A stretch of 64,000 nucleotides of DNA from Paractinoplanes tereljensis (GTDB taxonomy: Bacteria > Actinomycetota > Actinomycetes > Mycobacteriales > Micromonosporaceae): NCBI RefSeq assembly GCF_016862435.1, contig NZ_BOMY01000064.1, forward strand, positions 142,935 to 206,934, written 5' to 3'. Positions 17,265 through 25,526 of this stretch are shown here, piece after piece. Numbering within the stretch: the stretch's first letter is position 1; every line of letters starts with the position of its first letter. The notes below the pieces were generated by a model. The model had not been told where the DNA came from. It did not search any database and saw nothing but the letters and a program-made list of their open reading frames with translations. The position numbers and the translations under genes were made by a program.

Positions 17265-17978
17265 TTATTCGTACGGCTGCTCCGGCGCCGGGATCTCCTG
17301 CCACGACGCGACCTCGAGGTAGGCGATGGCCGCGTCGTTCAGCGGATCCTTGCCGACCTGGGTGCTGTAGCGACCGACCGCCTGCACCCAGGTGCCGTCG
17401 GCCAGCCCGGTCGGCGGCGCCCCGGTCAGCGCGACCTTGATCGGCCGGCCGTCGGCGGCGCAGCAGTTCAGCACGATGCGGGCCAGCGCGGGCTTGCCGT
17501 CCGGTCCCCCGGTGATGAAGCCGGTGAGCTGCACGGTCCGCCCGGTCAGGCTGCGCCCGCCGTCGAGCAGGGCCCGGGCCGCGTACTGAAGCAGCGGTAG
17601 CGGCGCCGGATCGCCGGCCGGCAGCGGCGGATAGTCCGACTGGGCGGAGACCGTCACGGTGCCGGACTTGGCCGCGGCGAACGAGCTCAGCGGCTTCGGC
17701 GAGACCAGCAGCAGGCCCAGCGCGGGCAGCAGAAGCAGCCACCCGATCCGCGACTGATGGTGACCGTGCCCATCGTCGTCATCGTGCTCGGCGTGTGCAT
17801 GAGGCCGCAGCTCCTGCCAGAGCGTGACCACCGCGACCGCGATCAACAGCACCCCGGCCACGATCAGCAGCGGGCGGAGGCCGGCCTTGACGTACCGCAG
17901 GTAGGTGCCGTTGATGCTGATCTTCACCACCGCCCCGCCGAGGAGCAGCAGCAGGATGCCCTGGATGCGCCGATTCAT
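17265..17978 (-). CDS. TIGR03943-family membrane protein
   Basis: 237 residues. Two N-terminal transmembrane helices (ILLLLLGGAVVKI and PLLIVAGVLLIAVAVV), a His/Asp-rich loop (HAHAEHDDDDGHGHH) likely to bind metal, a third helix WLLLLPALGLLLV, then an extracytoplasmic domain with the hallmark NCCAADG. Family members normally sit beside a DUF318/UPF0718 permease gene and are thought to work with it; no such partner is present in this window. The stop (17265) abuts the stop of the convergent hydratase gene, and the upstream gene ends two bases before this start on the same strand. Confidence 0.85.
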   Translation of the reverse strand: MNRRIQGILLLLLGGAVVKISINGTYLRYVKAGLRPLLIVAGVLLIAVAVVTLWQELRPHAHAEHDDDDGHGHHQSRIGWLLLLPALGLLLVSPKPLSSFAAAKSGTVTVSAQSDYPPLPAGDPAPLPLLQYAARALLDGGRSLTGRTVQLTGFITGGPDGKPALARIVLNCCAADGRPIKVALTGAPPTGLADGTWVQAVGRYSTQVGKDPLNDAAIAYLEVASWQEIPAPEQPYE

Positions 17979-17979
17979 C

Positions 17980-19047
17980 TCACACCGTCCGGAGGTCGAG
18001 CGCGTGCCGGATGAAGTCGTTGTCGTTGCCCGCCGACCACCAGATCACGCCGGCCCGGTAGCCCACGTCGAACGCGTCCGGGCTGATCACCACCGACCGG
18101 CGGGTGCCGATCTCGTACGCGATGAGCTGGACGTGGTTGGTCAGCTGGGCGTTCTGATCGATCTTGCCGAGGATGGTGAACCTACCGAGCGGCGCCGGGT
18201 CGCTCAGCACGGCCGCCACCGTGCCGTCGCCGACCTGGCGGCTCTGGCTCCCGTCGGCGCGCTGCAGGTCGACCACGGTGCCGTCCTTGTCGATCCGGGT
18301 GACCCGGCACCAGACCGGGTCGCACTGCGTCTCGCCGCGCCAGGCCGCCGGCATCTTGCGCACCTCACCGGTGACCAGGTTGCGCAGTTGGGTGGTGCCG
18401 GAGGCGGCGGTCATCCCGTCGGCGAGCCAGGGCGAGGCGGTCAGCTTCCAGTCGCCGGCCACCGACTGACTGTCCACCGCGCCACCGACGAGCGCGACCG
18501 AGTGCACCACGGTCGTGCCCGACGGCCCGCCCGCTACCCAGCGCACCCGCCCGTCCGCGAGGACCAGGTCGGAGTCGGAGTCGTCGGATTTGAGGTCGCC
18601 GACGGCGGTGGTGAGCGGGCGGGCCGCTCCCCCGCTGAGGTCGGCGCGCCACAGGGTGGCCGCGGTGCGATTGCTCTGCTCGACCCAGACCAGCACTTTC
18701 CCGTCGGTGACGACCGCCGGGAACGACGGGTAGTCCTTCTGCGGCAGTGACCGGATGGCCCGCACCGACCCGTTCGGCTGCCGCAGGAGCAGCCGTTGCT
18801 GCTTGCCGTCGCGGCTGGGCGCGCTGCCGACCGACGTCTCGGCGTCGAGGAAGGCGAGCGGCCGGTAGGCGGTGCCGTCGGCCAGCGTGGGCGACAGCGC
18901 GGCCCGCTTGGCCTGCGGCCAGGCCAGTGCCGCGGCCACCGGGGCCGGCGGCGGCGACCGGTCGATGCTGGGCAGCACCAGCAGGGCGAGGCTGGCCGCG
19001 ATCGCGGTAAGAGTCCCGGCCGGCTGGAGACGAGTCGTCACAACCAC
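17980..19047 (-). CDS. Secreted or membrane-anchored beta-propeller-like hypothetical protein
   Basis: 355 residues from GTG 19047. The N-terminus is a signal/anchor helix (TLTAIAASLALLVLPS). The rest is beta-strand rich with repeated KVLVWVEQ, LWRADLSGG and GRVRWVAGG units typical of propeller blades. A QCDPVWCRV pair of cysteines could form a disulphide. No enzyme motif. It lies one base upstream of the TIGR03943 gene on the same strand, so the two are probably cotranscribed at the cell envelope. Confidence 0.7.
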   Translation of the reverse strand: MVVTTRLQPAGTLTAIAASLALLVLPSIDRSPPPAPVAAALAWPQAKRAALSPTLADGTAYRPLAFLDAETSVGSAPSRDGKQQRLLLRQPNGSVRAIRSLPQKDYPSFPAVVTDGKVLVWVEQSNRTAATLWRADLSGGAARPLTTAVGDLKSDDSDSDLVLADGRVRWVAGGPSGTTVVHSVALVGGAVDSQSVAGDWKLTASPWLADGMTAASGTTQLRNLVTGEVRKMPAAWRGETQCDPVWCRVTRIDKDGTVVDLQRADGSQSRQVGDGTVAAVLSDPAPLGRFTILGKIDQNAQLTNHVQLIAYEIGTRRSVVISPDAFDVGYRAGVIWWSAGNDNDFIRHALDLRTV

Positions 19048-19074
19048 CTACTACGCACCCGACGACCGTACGGG

Positions 19075-19668
19075 TCAGACCGCGGCCGGTGAAGGCGGGC
19101 CCAGCGGATGGGCACCCTCCGGCCGCAGGCCGTCGATCACCATGGCCAGGTAGCGCCGCCACAGGTCGGGCGCCGCGCCCGGCACGAAGCTGACCACGTG
19201 GGCCGGGACGCACATCATCAGGATCACGTCGAGGCCGGTGACGTCGGTGCGCACCGCGCCGACCGCCTGCGCCCGCTCGACCAGCGCGATGATCGCCACA
19301 TACAGCCCCTCGCGGGCGTCCCGGAGCTGGTCGTTGATGTCGCCCGAGTCGCGCAGGAACGAGAAGTCGAGCTGCTGCTGCCGCCCGGCCGCCTCGTCGA
19401 GGAAGTCGAACAGCGCCTGGCCGGCATCGTCGGCCAGGTAGAGCTTCCGGGCCAGCGCGGCGAGCGACTCGATCCGGTCCAGCACGATCGCGGCAAGTAA
19501 ATCGTCCTTGGTCGGGAAGTGCCGGAACACCGTGCCCTTGCCCACCCCGGCCCGCCGGGCGATGTCGGCCACCGACGCGCTCATCCCCCGCGACGCGAAC
19601 TCCTCCGCGGCCGCCGCCAGCAGCATGGATCGGTTGCGGGCGGCGTCGGCACGCAGGGATCGGGTCAC
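19075..19668 (-). CDS. TetR family transcriptional regulator
   Basis: 197 residues. The N-terminal helix-turn-helix is classical: LLAAAAEEFASRG, ASVADIARRAGVGKGTVFRHFPTKDDLL. The C-terminal ligand domain is of the type common in regulators of short oxidoreductase genes. GTG start at 19668. It is divergent from a quinone reductase gene, with twin palindromic operators in the gap, so it most likely represses both that gene and itself. Confidence 0.92.
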   Translation of the reverse strand: MTRSLRADAARNRSMLLAAAAEEFASRGMSASVADIARRAGVGKGTVFRHFPTKDDLLAAIVLDRIESLAALARKLYLADDAGQALFDFLDEAAGRQQQLDFSFLRDSGDINDQLRDAREGLYVAIIALVERAQAVGAVRTDVTGLDVILMMCVPAHVVSFVPGAAPDLWRRYLAMVIDGLRPEGAHPLGPPSPAAV

Positions 19669-19685
19669 CCTCGAACACTAACAAG

Positions 19686-19734
19686 TTGACCGCGCGGTCC
19701 GCTTAAGCCTAACGTGACCGCACGGTCCGCTTAA
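19686..19734. promoter_or_regulatory. Promoter with two TetR palindromes
   Basis: GACCGCGCGGTC (19688-19699) is a perfect 12-bp palindrome; GACCGCACGGTC (19716-19727) differs at one base. Each is embedded in the direct repeat TGACCGC-CGGTCCGCTTAA, centres 28 bp apart. TTGACC (19686-19691) and TAACGT (19710-19715) form a -35/-10 pair with 18-bp spacing for the plus-strand gene, so one operator covers the -35 and the other lies just past the -10. Confidence 0.75.
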
Positions 19735-19750
19735 CCGAGGAGCCCACCCG

Positions 19751-20692
19751 ATGAAGGCACTCATCGCCCACCAGTACGGCCCGCCCGAGCAGCTCGAGCT
19801 CGGCGACCTGCCGGTTCCGCACGCCGGGCCCGGCCAGATCCAGGTCCGGATCGCCACCGCCTCGATCAACCCGCTCGACCTGCGCCTGCCGCGCGGCGAC
19901 TTCGCCCAGCTCCCGGTCACGTTCCCGCACGTGCCGGGCAACGACTTCGCCGGCACGGTCACCGAGGTCGGCGCGGGTGTGACCGGCTACCAGGAAGGTG
20001 ACGAGGTGTTCGGCCACGCGGTTCCGCACGCGCTGCGGGCGATGGCCGGCGCGGAAAAGCCGTCGCTGACCACCGGAACCCTGGCCGAGTACGCGGTTTT
20101 CGAGGCCGACACCCCGTTCATCGCCCACCGGCCGGGGACCCTCGACATTGTCCAGGCCGCCGCGCTACCGACGGTCGGCATCACCGCGCTGGCCCTCATG
20201 AAGACCGCCCAGGTACAACCCCACGAAACGGTCCTGGTGATCGGAGCGACCGGCGGCGTCGGCACGACGGTGCTCCCACTAATTCAAGGAACGGTGATCG
20301 CCACAGGCAAACCCGCGGACGCCGAGCTGCTGCGCAAACGAGGCGCCGCCGAGGTCATCGACTACGGCGACTACCCCAAGGATGTCGACGTCGCGCTCAA
20401 CCTGGTGCTGCCCAGCGACCAGCTCAACGACGTCGCGAACGCCCTCAAGCCGGGCGGCCGCCTGTTCACGATCACGTTCCCGATGCCGCAGCCCGGCTTC
20501 ATCGACCGCGACGACGTGCGGTTCGAGCTGGTCCTGGACATGGACGGCAAGCTCGCCGGGATGCGCGAGGTGGCCGAGGCGGGTCTGGTCGCGACGATCG
20601 GCCGGCGCTACCCCTTCGAGCAGGCCGGCCAGGCCATCGCCGACTTCGCGAACCGGCACACGACCGGGAAACTAGTCGTCCTCGTCCGCTGA
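19751..20692 (+). CDS. NADP-dependent quinone oxidoreductase (zinc-type MDR family)
   Basis: 313 residues, ATG at 19751 with GAGGAG upstream. N-terminal GroES-like domain: MKALIAHQYGPPEQLEL, NPLDLRLP, PHVPGNDFAGTV. Then the Rossmann domain with VLVIGATGGVGT near residue 160. It lacks the structural-zinc cysteines of alcohol dehydrogenases, as expected for quinone reductase/zeta-crystallin types. Likely reduces quinones or enals with NADPH, induced when the divergent TetR protein releases the twin operators. Its 3' end overlaps the convergent rluB gene by 21 bases. Confidence 0.92.
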   Translation: MKALIAHQYGPPEQLELGDLPVPHAGPGQIQVRIATASINPLDLRLPRGDFAQLPVTFPHVPGNDFAGTVTEVGAGVTGYQEGDEVFGHAVPHALRAMAGAEKPSLTTGTLAEYAVFEADTPFIAHRPGTLDIVQAAALPTVGITALALMKTAQVQPHETVLVIGATGGVGTTVLPLIQGTVIATGKPADAELLRKRGAAEVIDYGDYPKDVDVALNLVLPSDQLNDVANALKPGGRLFTITFPMPQPGFIDRDDVRFELVLDMDGKLAGMREVAEAGLVATIGRRYPFEQAGQAIADFANRHTTGKLVVLVR

Positions 20693-21457
20693 CTCCGACT
20701 CGCGCGACTCGCCGGCCGGGCCGTCGCCGGCCTGCTTGTACAGCGCCGCGATCTCGGCGTTGGACAGGTGCCGGAAACCGCCCGGCCGCAGGTTGCCGAG
20801 CCGGATCGGGCCGATCGCGGTGCGGATCAGCCGGGTGACCGGGTGGCCGACGGCCTCCAGCATGCGGCGCACGATGTGCTTGCGCCCCTCGTGCAGGACC
20901 AGCTCCACCTGCGCGGACTTGCCGAGCGCGCCGACCAGCTTGAACGCGTCGACGCGGGCCGGCCCGTCCTCCAGCTCGACGCCGGACAGCAGCTGCCGGC
21001 CCACGTTGCGGGCCAGCGGCCCGTTGGTGACCTCGGCCAGGTAGGTCTTGGTGATCTCGTACCGCGGGTGGGTCAGCTTGTTGGTCAGGTCACCGTCGTT
21101 GGTGAGCAGCAGCAGGCCCTCGCTCTCGGCGTCGAGCCGGCCGACGTGGTGCAGCCGCTGCGGGAACTGGGCGAGGAAGTCGGCCAGCTCACTGCGGCCC
21201 TTCTCGTCGTCGAGCGTCGACACCACGCCGCGGGGCTTGTTCAGCGCGATGTACATCAGCTTGGTGTCGGTGATCACCCGCTGCCCGTCCACCCGGATCT
21301 CGGCGTTGGCGGGGTCGACCTTGTCGCCGAGCTTGGCGACCTTTCCGTTGACGGTGACCCGCCGGCGGAAGATCAGGTCTTCGCAGGCACGGCGGGAGCC
21401 CAAACCGGCGGATGCCAGCACTTTCTGGAGGCGTTCGGCGGTGTCAGCCTGGGGCAT
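20672..21457 (-). CDS. rluB: 23S rRNA pseudouridine synthase (RluB/RsuA family)
   Basis: 261 residues from ATG 21457, which overlaps the scpB 3' end by 14 bases; the longer frame to 21580 reads through scpB and is rejected. N-terminal S4 RNA-binding domain (RLQKVLASAGLGSRRACEDLI, VNGKVAKLGDKV) and catalytic domain with GRLDAESEGLLLLTNDGDL containing the nucleophilic Asp. It modifies the peptidyl-transferase region of 23S rRNA. It ends an operon xerD-independent of the downstream inserted block; elsewhere cmk would follow. Confidence 0.94.
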   Translation of the reverse strand: MPQADTAERLQKVLASAGLGSRRACEDLIFRRRVTVNGKVAKLGDKVDPANAEIRVDGQRVITDTKLMYIALNKPRGVVSTLDDEKGRSELADFLAQFPQRLHHVGRLDAESEGLLLLTNDGDLTNKLTHPRYEITKTYLAEVTNGPLARNVGRQLLSGVELEDGPARVDAFKLVGALGKSAQVELVLHEGRKHIVRRMLEAVGHPVTRLIRTAIGPIRLGNLRPGGFRHLSNAEIAALYKQAGDGPAGESRESESADEDD

Positions 21458-22583
21458 CGAGTACTTCTTCCACATCGTCGGGCAGGAACGGGGCGAGCGG
21501 CGGAAGCTGGTCAACCGAGTTGAGGCCGAGCTTCTCGAGGAAGAGGTCGGTGGTCCGGTACAGATGTGCCCCGGTTTCACCCTCGACGCCGCATTCCTCG
21601 ATCAGGCCGCGCGTAGCAAGGGTACGCATGACCCCGTCACAGTTGACGCCGCGGATGGCCGAGATGCGAGACCGGGTCACCGGCTGCTTGTAGGCGACCA
21701 CCGCGAGCGTCTCCAGCGCGGCCTGGGTGAGCCGCACCGATTGCCCGTCCAGCACGAATCGTTCCACGTACGCCGCGTACTCCGGCCGGGTGTACAGCCG
21801 CCAGCCACCCGCGGCCCGCCGCAGGTCAAACCCGTGCCCCGCCGCCGTGTAGCGCGCCGAGATGTCCTCCAGCAACAACCCCACCCGCTCGGTGGGCTGC
21901 TCCAGGATCTGCGCCAGCTGCATCTCGGCGACGGGCTCGTCGACGACGAGCAAAATAGCTTCCAGCGCCGCGGTCAATTCCGCATCATCGGCGAGGTCCG
22001 GCAGATCATCCGGTTCCGCATCTCCAGCTGTACGGGCATCAACTTCCACAACCGCAGCAGCGCCGCCCCGCTTACCGCGTGCCTGCTCGGGCACCGCCGC
22101 GGCCCGCGCCAGCTCCGGCGGGGCGACGAGCACGGCCTCCTCCACCGCCTCCGGCAGTTCGAGAACGGGCCCGATCTCGGCTTCCGAGGGCTCCGGCGCC
22201 ACCTCGGCCGGCTCGTCCTCCACCTCGACCGGAGCATCGACGCTGACCGACTCGTCGTCCCCGAGCGCGGGCCGCTCCGGCTCCAGGTCGCCCGGCTCGT
22301 CCTCGCCCTCTTCCTCGTCGTCCTCGCCCTCGTCCTCGTCGGGCTCGTTGTAGCCCGGCGGGTTGGCGCCCTCGAACTCCTCGTCGAAGTCGTCGTCATC
22401 GTCGGCGAGCCCGGCCTCCGACAGCTCCTCGTCGTCGGCCGACTCAGGGTCCTTGCCCCGACGAGCCTCTTGTTCGGCGGCAGCCTGGTAGGCGCGGTCC
22501 GGCGGCCGCTGCTGGCGCTCCCACGGCGGCACCCAGGCCGCGGCCTGGTCCGCGAGCGTGTCGGGCCGCTCGTCGTCACTCAC
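21444..22583 (-). CDS. scpB: Segregation and condensation protein B, with long acidic N-terminal extension
   Basis: 379 residues, about twice the usual 200. Residues about 195-375 are a normal ScpB tandem winged-helix core (LEAILLVVDEPV, TQAALETLAVVAYKQPVTRSR, IRGVNCDGVMRTL, GRPx-type ECGVEGETGAHLYRT). The first 190 residues are low-complexity and strongly acidic, with runs such as DDDDDFDEEFEG. ScpB dimers load ScpA onto SMC for chromosome condensation. The start overlaps the scpA stop by four bases (ATGA). Confidence 0.93.
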   Translation of the reverse strand: MSDDERPDTLADQAAAWVPPWERQQRPPDRAYQAAAEQEARRGKDPESADDEELSEAGLADDDDDFDEEFEGANPPGYNEPDEDEGEDDEEEGEDEPGDLEPERPALGDDESVSVDAPVEVEDEPAEVAPEPSEAEIGPVLELPEAVEEAVLVAPPELARAAAVPEQARGKRGGAAAVVEVDARTAGDAEPDDLPDLADDAELTAALEAILLVVDEPVAEMQLAQILEQPTERVGLLLEDISARYTAAGHGFDLRRAAGGWRLYTRPEYAAYVERFVLDGQSVRLTQAALETLAVVAYKQPVTRSRISAIRGVNCDGVMRTLATRGLIEECGVEGETGAHLYRTTDLFLEKLGLNSVDQLPPLAPFLPDDVEEVLDAPG

Positions 22584-23785
22584 GATCGTTCTTCCTCCAC
22601 CACGACCGAAGCCGCGTCGTCATCCCCGCCAAGATCAAGGCGGTCCTCGGGCAAGTCAAATCTGCCCGCCGGGTTGTCCCCCAAGTCGGACACAATCGCA
22701 CCGGATGTGCCCTCCCCAGCAACTGCCGAACCGTCGCCGCCGACCTCGTCCTCGTCCTCGTCGTCTTCTTCGTCCTCGTCGAGGTCGTCCCAGTCGCCGT
22801 CGGAGCCTGAGAGGTCCACCTCATCGAACTCCGTGTCCGATTCGTCGCCCGGGAGTGGCTCGGCCGCCGTGTCCAGCTCGGGTTTGCTGCCCTCGTAGTC
22901 GTCGATGTCCAGCTCGGCGTCGGAGGCCTCGCCGCCGACCCAGCGCACGGTCAGCTCGTCGAGGGAGACCGGCTGCTCGAACTCGATCAGGCCCTCGCGG
23001 TAGAGCTCCAGCAGCGCCAGGAACCGCGCCACCACCTCGAGGGTGTTCTCGCAGTCGGCGATCAGCAGCGTGAACGTCGCGCTGCCGGCCCGGCGCAACC
23101 GGTCGCGCAGCAGCTGGGCGTGCTCGCGCACGCTGACCCGGGCCTGGTGGATGTGGGCGATCGAGACCAGCGGCGGCCCGGGCTTGGGGGTGAACTGCTT
23201 GAGCGCCAGCTTGAACAGCCGCTCCACCCCGATGCCGAGCACCAGGTCGGGCAGCGCCTCGGCGTAACGCGGCTCCATCGACACGGCCCGCGGGTAGCGC
23301 TTGCCCCCCGTACCCTCCAGTTCGGAAATGAAGGCCGCGGCCTCTTTGAAGGCCTTGTATTGCAGCAGCCGGGAGAAGAGCAGGTCGCGGGCTTCGAGCA
23401 GGGCGAGGTCTTCCTCGTCCTCGACCTCGGCGGCGGGCAGCAGCCGGGCCGCCTTCAGGTCGAGCAGGGTGGCCGCGACCAGCAGGAACTCGCTGGTCTC
23501 GTCGAGGTCCCAGTCGTCGCCCATCGCCCGGATGTAGGCGATGAAGTCGTCGGTGACGGTGTGCAGCGCGACCTCGGTGACGTCGAGCTTGTGCTTGCCG
23601 ATCAGCTGCAGCAACAGGTCGAACGGCCCGGTGAAATTGACGAGCCGCACAGTGAATTTGCCCGAATCCTCCGCAGGGATCTCGGGTGCGTCGGGGGCGA
23701 CGGGCTCTTCAGGCACCTGCTGACCGTAGACCACCGGTACGACAACCTGTTCCGGGCTCACATCGGCACAACGCATCAAGATCAC
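22580..23785 (-). CDS. scpA: Segregation and condensation protein A (kleisin), acidic C-terminal tail
   Basis: 401 residues as drawn from GTG 23785; GTG at 23761 and ATG at 23776 are alternatives and no good ribosome site decides. The kleisin core is clear: FTGPFDLLLQLIGKHKLDV binds the SMC neck, and TFTLLIADCENTLEVVARFLALLELYREGLI is the C-terminal winged helix. After it come about 110 acidic, low-complexity residues (SDGDWDDLDEDEEDDEDEDE) that most ScpA proteins lack. It bridges SMC heads and holds the ScpB dimer. Confidence 0.93.
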   Translation of the reverse strand: MILMRCADVSPEQVVVPVVYGQQVPEEPVAPDAPEIPAEDSGKFTVRLVNFTGPFDLLLQLIGKHKLDVTEVALHTVTDDFIAYIRAMGDDWDLDETSEFLLVAATLLDLKAARLLPAAEVEDEEDLALLEARDLLFSRLLQYKAFKEAAAFISELEGTGGKRYPRAVSMEPRYAEALPDLVLGIGVERLFKLALKQFTPKPGPPLVSIAHIHQARVSVREHAQLLRDRLRRAGSATFTLLIADCENTLEVVARFLALLELYREGLIEFEQPVSLDELTVRWVGGEASDAELDIDDYEGSKPELDTAAEPLPGDESDTEFDEVDLSGSDGDWDDLDEDEEDDEDEDEVGGDGSAVAGEGTSGAIVSDLGDNPAGRFDLPEDRLDLGGDDDAASVVVEEERS

Positions 23786-23800
23786 AAGGGTGACGGAGGG

Positions 23801-24469
23801 TCAGCCCCAGATGCGGATGAAGACCAGGCCCAAGGCGTTGAGGATGCGCAGCAGGAACGGGTAGCCGAACGGGAAGAAGCAGCAGATCAGCAGGATCAGG
23901 ACGCCGACGTTCTTCTCCTCGAACCACAGCCGCATCCACTGGATGCTGGGGCCGGGCCGGCGCAGCGCGTTGTAGAGGACGCCGAAGCCGTCGAGCGGCG
24001 GGATCGGGATGATCGCGAGCAGGCCGAAGGAGAGCAGGCCGACGCCGAGCGACAGCAGCACGGTCTCGGCGTACGGCAGCGAGATGCCGAGCAGCACGTC
24101 GGCCGGGCCCATCACGCCGAGGAAATTGTCCGGGTAGACCACCGAGTACACCGCGATCAGGACCTCGCCGAGAACGATGCAGCTCAGCGGCCCGGCGGCG
24201 AACACCGCGGCGGCCCGGCCGCGGCCCCGGTAGCGCGGGATGTCGTCGACCGAGAGCATCTTGCCCCAGCCCATGCCACCCAGGGCGGCGGCGACCGCGC
24301 CGAACGGGTCGATGTCCTCCCGGGGCCGGAACCCGATGCTCTCCTTACGGTCGGCCAGGCCCAGACTGCGGGCGGTCAGCCGGATAGCGGCCGCGCGCAC
24401 GACCAACCCGAGGAGGAAGGAGACCAGTAGGGCGGCAAAAGCCACCGGAGTGCCGAGGGCGAAGAGCAC
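23801..24469 (-). CDS. Site-2-protease-like membrane protein lacking the HExxH motif
   Basis: 222 residues with about five or six hydrophobic segments. The second metal-site motif of M50 proteases is partly kept (AIIPIPPLDGFGVLYNALR), and so is the conserved DPFGAVAAALGGMGWGK. The first helix, where HExxH should lie, reads SFLLGLVVRAAAIRLTAR with no His or Glu. It therefore cannot bind zinc in the usual way and is probably a non-catalytic homologue. It lies four bases from parA and 15 from scpA in a chromosome-segregation operon, which suggests a membrane-linked role there. It has an ATG start at 24469. Confidence 0.82.
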   Translation of the reverse strand: MLFALGTPVAFAALLVSFLLGLVVRAAAIRLTARSLGLADRKESIGFRPREDIDPFGAVAAALGGMGWGKMLSVDDIPRYRGRGRAAAVFAAGPLSCIVLGEVLIAVYSVVYPDNFLGVMGPADVLLGISLPYAETVLLSLGVGLLSFGLLAIIPIPPLDGFGVLYNALRRPGPSIQWMRLWFEEKNVGVLILLICCFFPFGYPFLLRILNALGLVFIRIWG

Positions 24470-24472
24470 GGA

Positions 24473-25405
24473 TCAGCTGCGTTCGACCTGGGCGGCGATG
24501 ACCTCACGGGCCAGCTGCCGGTAGTTGCGGGCACCGGACGAGGCCGGGTCGAGCGAGGTGATCGGCGCGCCGGCCACGGTGGACTCGGGGAACTTGACCG
24601 TCTTGGTGATGACGGTCTGGTAGACCTTGTCGCCGAACGCCTCGACCACGCGCTGCAGCACCTGGCGGCAGTGGGTGGTGCGGGAGTCGTACATGGTGGC
24701 GAGGATGCCTTCGAGTTCGAGGTCGAAGTTGAGGCGCTCGCGCACCTTGTCGATGGTGTCGAGCAGCAGTGCCACCCCGCGAAGCGAGAAGAACTCGCAC
24801 TCGAGCGGGACGAGCACGCCGTGCGCGATGGTCAGCGCGTTGATCGCCAGCAGGCCCAGCGAGGGCTGGCAGTCGATCAGGATGAAGTCGTATTCCTTGC
24901 GGACCGACCGCAGCGCCCGGGCCAGCGCCATCTCGCGCGCGACCTCGTTGACCAGCTGAATCTCGGCGGCCGACAGGTCGATGTTGGCGGGCAGCAGGTG
25001 CAGGCCGGCCACATCGGTCTTGATGATGACGTCTTCAGTCGCGACGTCGTCCTGCATGAGCAGGTTGTAGATGCTCAGGTCGAGGTTGTGCGGGTTGACC
25101 CCGAGGCCGACCGAGCAGGCACCCTGCGGGTCGAAGTCGACGAGGAGGACCTTCCGCCCGTACTCCGCGAGGGCCGCGCCCAGGTTGATGGTGGTCGTGG
25201 TCTTGCCGACGCCACCCTTCTGGTTGGCCAGGGCGATGATCCGCGCGGGGCCGTGCCGGTCGGTCGGCATCGGCTCGGGGATCGGGCGGCGCATGGTGTA
25301 CGCGGTGGGGTCGGCCGGGCCGAGATCGGCGCCGAGGTCCAGGGAGTTCTGCTGATCGCGCAGCGCGGAGGTCCAGGCCTCAGCCCGTGAACCGTTGTCC
25401 GACAT
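24473..25405 (-). CDS. parA: ParA family ATPase
   Basis: 310 residues. After an unstructured 50-residue N-terminus come the deviant Walker A KGGVGKTTTTINL, DFDPQGACSVGLG (Walker A'), DFILIDCQPSLG (Walker B) and the ParA C-terminal TVAGAPITSLDPASSGARNYR. No parB follows, so this is the scpA-linked ParA paralogue rather than the origin-proximal parAB pair. It shares an operon direction with the S2P-like gene, scpA, scpB and rluB. Confidence 0.94.
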   Translation of the reverse strand: MSDNGSRAEAWTSALRDQQNSLDLGADLGPADPTAYTMRRPIPEPMPTDRHGPARIIALANQKGGVGKTTTTINLGAALAEYGRKVLLVDFDPQGACSVGLGVNPHNLDLSIYNLLMQDDVATEDVIIKTDVAGLHLLPANIDLSAAEIQLVNEVAREMALARALRSVRKEYDFILIDCQPSLGLLAINALTIAHGVLVPLECEFFSLRGVALLLDTIDKVRERLNFDLELEGILATMYDSRTTHCRQVLQRVVEAFGDKVYQTVITKTVKFPESTVAGAPITSLDPASSGARNYRQLAREVIAAQVERS

Positions 25406-25526
25406 ACGCCTTTAGCCCCCTCCCGACTCGCGGCTCACCGCCGGAGCCGTGGCCCGACTGTACGCCACACGCGCCGCCCGAACGGGGCGCCTCTCCGGCG
25501 TGTCGCCATCTATGGGTGCGCAGCGT

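Noticed and set aside
22558..23073. 171-aa Arg/Pro-rich ORF
   Set aside because: Antisense of the acidic scpA tail; low complexity arises from complementing Asp/Glu codons.
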